A stretch of 64,000 nt of DNA from Candidimonas nitroreducens. Lineage in GTDB: Bacteria; Pseudomonadota; Gammaproteobacteria; Burkholderiales; Burkholderiaceae_B. Below, in pieces: positions 63,791 to 64,000 of the stretch; the stretch's first letter is position 1, and each line of letters begins with the position of its first letter. The translations under genes were made by a program, and so were the position numbers. The stretch covers positions 310,001 through 374,000 of the forward strand of contig NZ_NJIH01000004.1 of the NCBI RefSeq assembly GCF_002209565.1, in the 5' to 3' direction. Under the pieces are notes generated by a model. It was not told where the DNA came from. It ran no database searches and saw nothing but the letters and a program-made list of their open reading frames with translations.

Positions 63791-64000
63791 TTAGGGCCGG
63801 AAGCCCCCGAAGCCGCCCTTGCCCATGCCGCGCATGCCGCCCATGGCACGCATCATCTTGGCCATGCCGCCCTTCTTCATTTGCTTCATCATGCCCTGCA
63901 TCTGCTCGAACTGGGCCAGCAGGCGATTGACTTCCTGCACCGGCACGCCGGAGCCGGCGGCAATGCGGCGCTTGCGCGAGGCCTTGAGCAGTTCGGGCTT
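63791..64000 (-). CDS. ffh: Signal recognition particle protein Ffh, C-terminal end
   Basis: The 3' end of ffh, about 69 codons, runs from the window's right edge to the TAA at 63791. The visible sequence [21 protein letters not shown], then [44 protein letters not shown] is the methionine-rich M domain tail that binds signal sequences and 4.5S RNA; SRxRRIAxGSGxxVxxVNxLLxQFxxM is the universal Ffh signature. Convergent with pip. Confidence 0.97.
   Translation of the reverse strand, partial: KPELLKASRKRRIAAGSGVPVQEVNRLLAQFEQMQGMMKQMKKGGMAKMMRAMGGMRGMGKGGFGGFRP

Overview
The window looks like chromosome of a GC-rich betaproteobacterium, most likely family Alcaligenaceae (Bordetella / Achromobacter / Pusillimonas-like). 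The reasons are the dcd, tamB-tamA, apbC (mrp) and metG neighbourhood, several Bug-type tripartite tricarboxylate (TTT) binding proteins, many LysR-controlled small operons, and a tandem glycine riboswitch before gcvT. Species is inferred from gene content only; no database was searched.

Layout. 1-0.8 kb: 5' part of gcvT with its riboswitch (minus strand). 1.1-16.2 kb: core genes: a BaiN/HI0933-type flavoprotein, a class I basic amino acid decarboxylase, dcd, tamB, tamA, apbC, a small membrane protein, metG and a K+ channel with an RCK domain. 16.5-21.6 kb: a CDF cation exporter, an aldose-epimerase-like protein, a thioredoxin-fold protein behind a heptanucleotide repeat, and an ABC exporter. 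21.5-30.3 kb: a siderophore locus (TonB receptor, Tat-type binding protein, fused FhuB-like permease, SyrD/PvdE-like exporter, ATPase) with a Fur-box-like site and a divergent AraC regulator. 30.4-32.9 kb: split chromate transporter and a Bcr/CflA efflux protein. 33.2-39.0 kb: a LysR-linked operon (AtuA, AtuA C-terminal-domain protein, SMP-30 lactonase, Bug protein, PRISE-like reductase).

39.1-49.5 kb is the most interesting stretch. A MocR/PdxR-type regulator lies amid an HpcH-type aldolase, two RraA-type aldolases, a CitE/HpcH-type CoA-ester lyase, a LigE-like glutathione transferase, an MFS carrier and an OsmC-GcvH-LipA gene trio. Three copies of one composite operator (ACAGTGACAG-N18-GGTACAG) sit upstream of the MFS-osmC-gcvH-lipA set, upstream of the rraA pair, and between the regulator and the lyase-GST pair. 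This predicts one regulon joining carbon-carbon-bond-cleaving catabolism to a lipoyl/OsmC thiol module. OsmC/Ohr proteins are known to use lipoylated proteins as reductant, so the trio may be a dedicated lipoyl peroxidase system.

49.7-58.0 kb is an accessory region: one orphan HipB-like gene, an intact hipBA pair, and an older hipBA locus that appears cut in two, with about 5.9 kb (hipBA, two IS3 transposase tails joined by a 24-bp inverted repeat, and a lower-GC hydrolase/Bug/LysR unit) between the halves. A tRNA-Gly(CCC) follows at 58.1 kb. 58.3-64 kb: a sulfatase/Bug operon with divergent LysR, trmB, a proline iminopeptidase and the 3' end of ffh.
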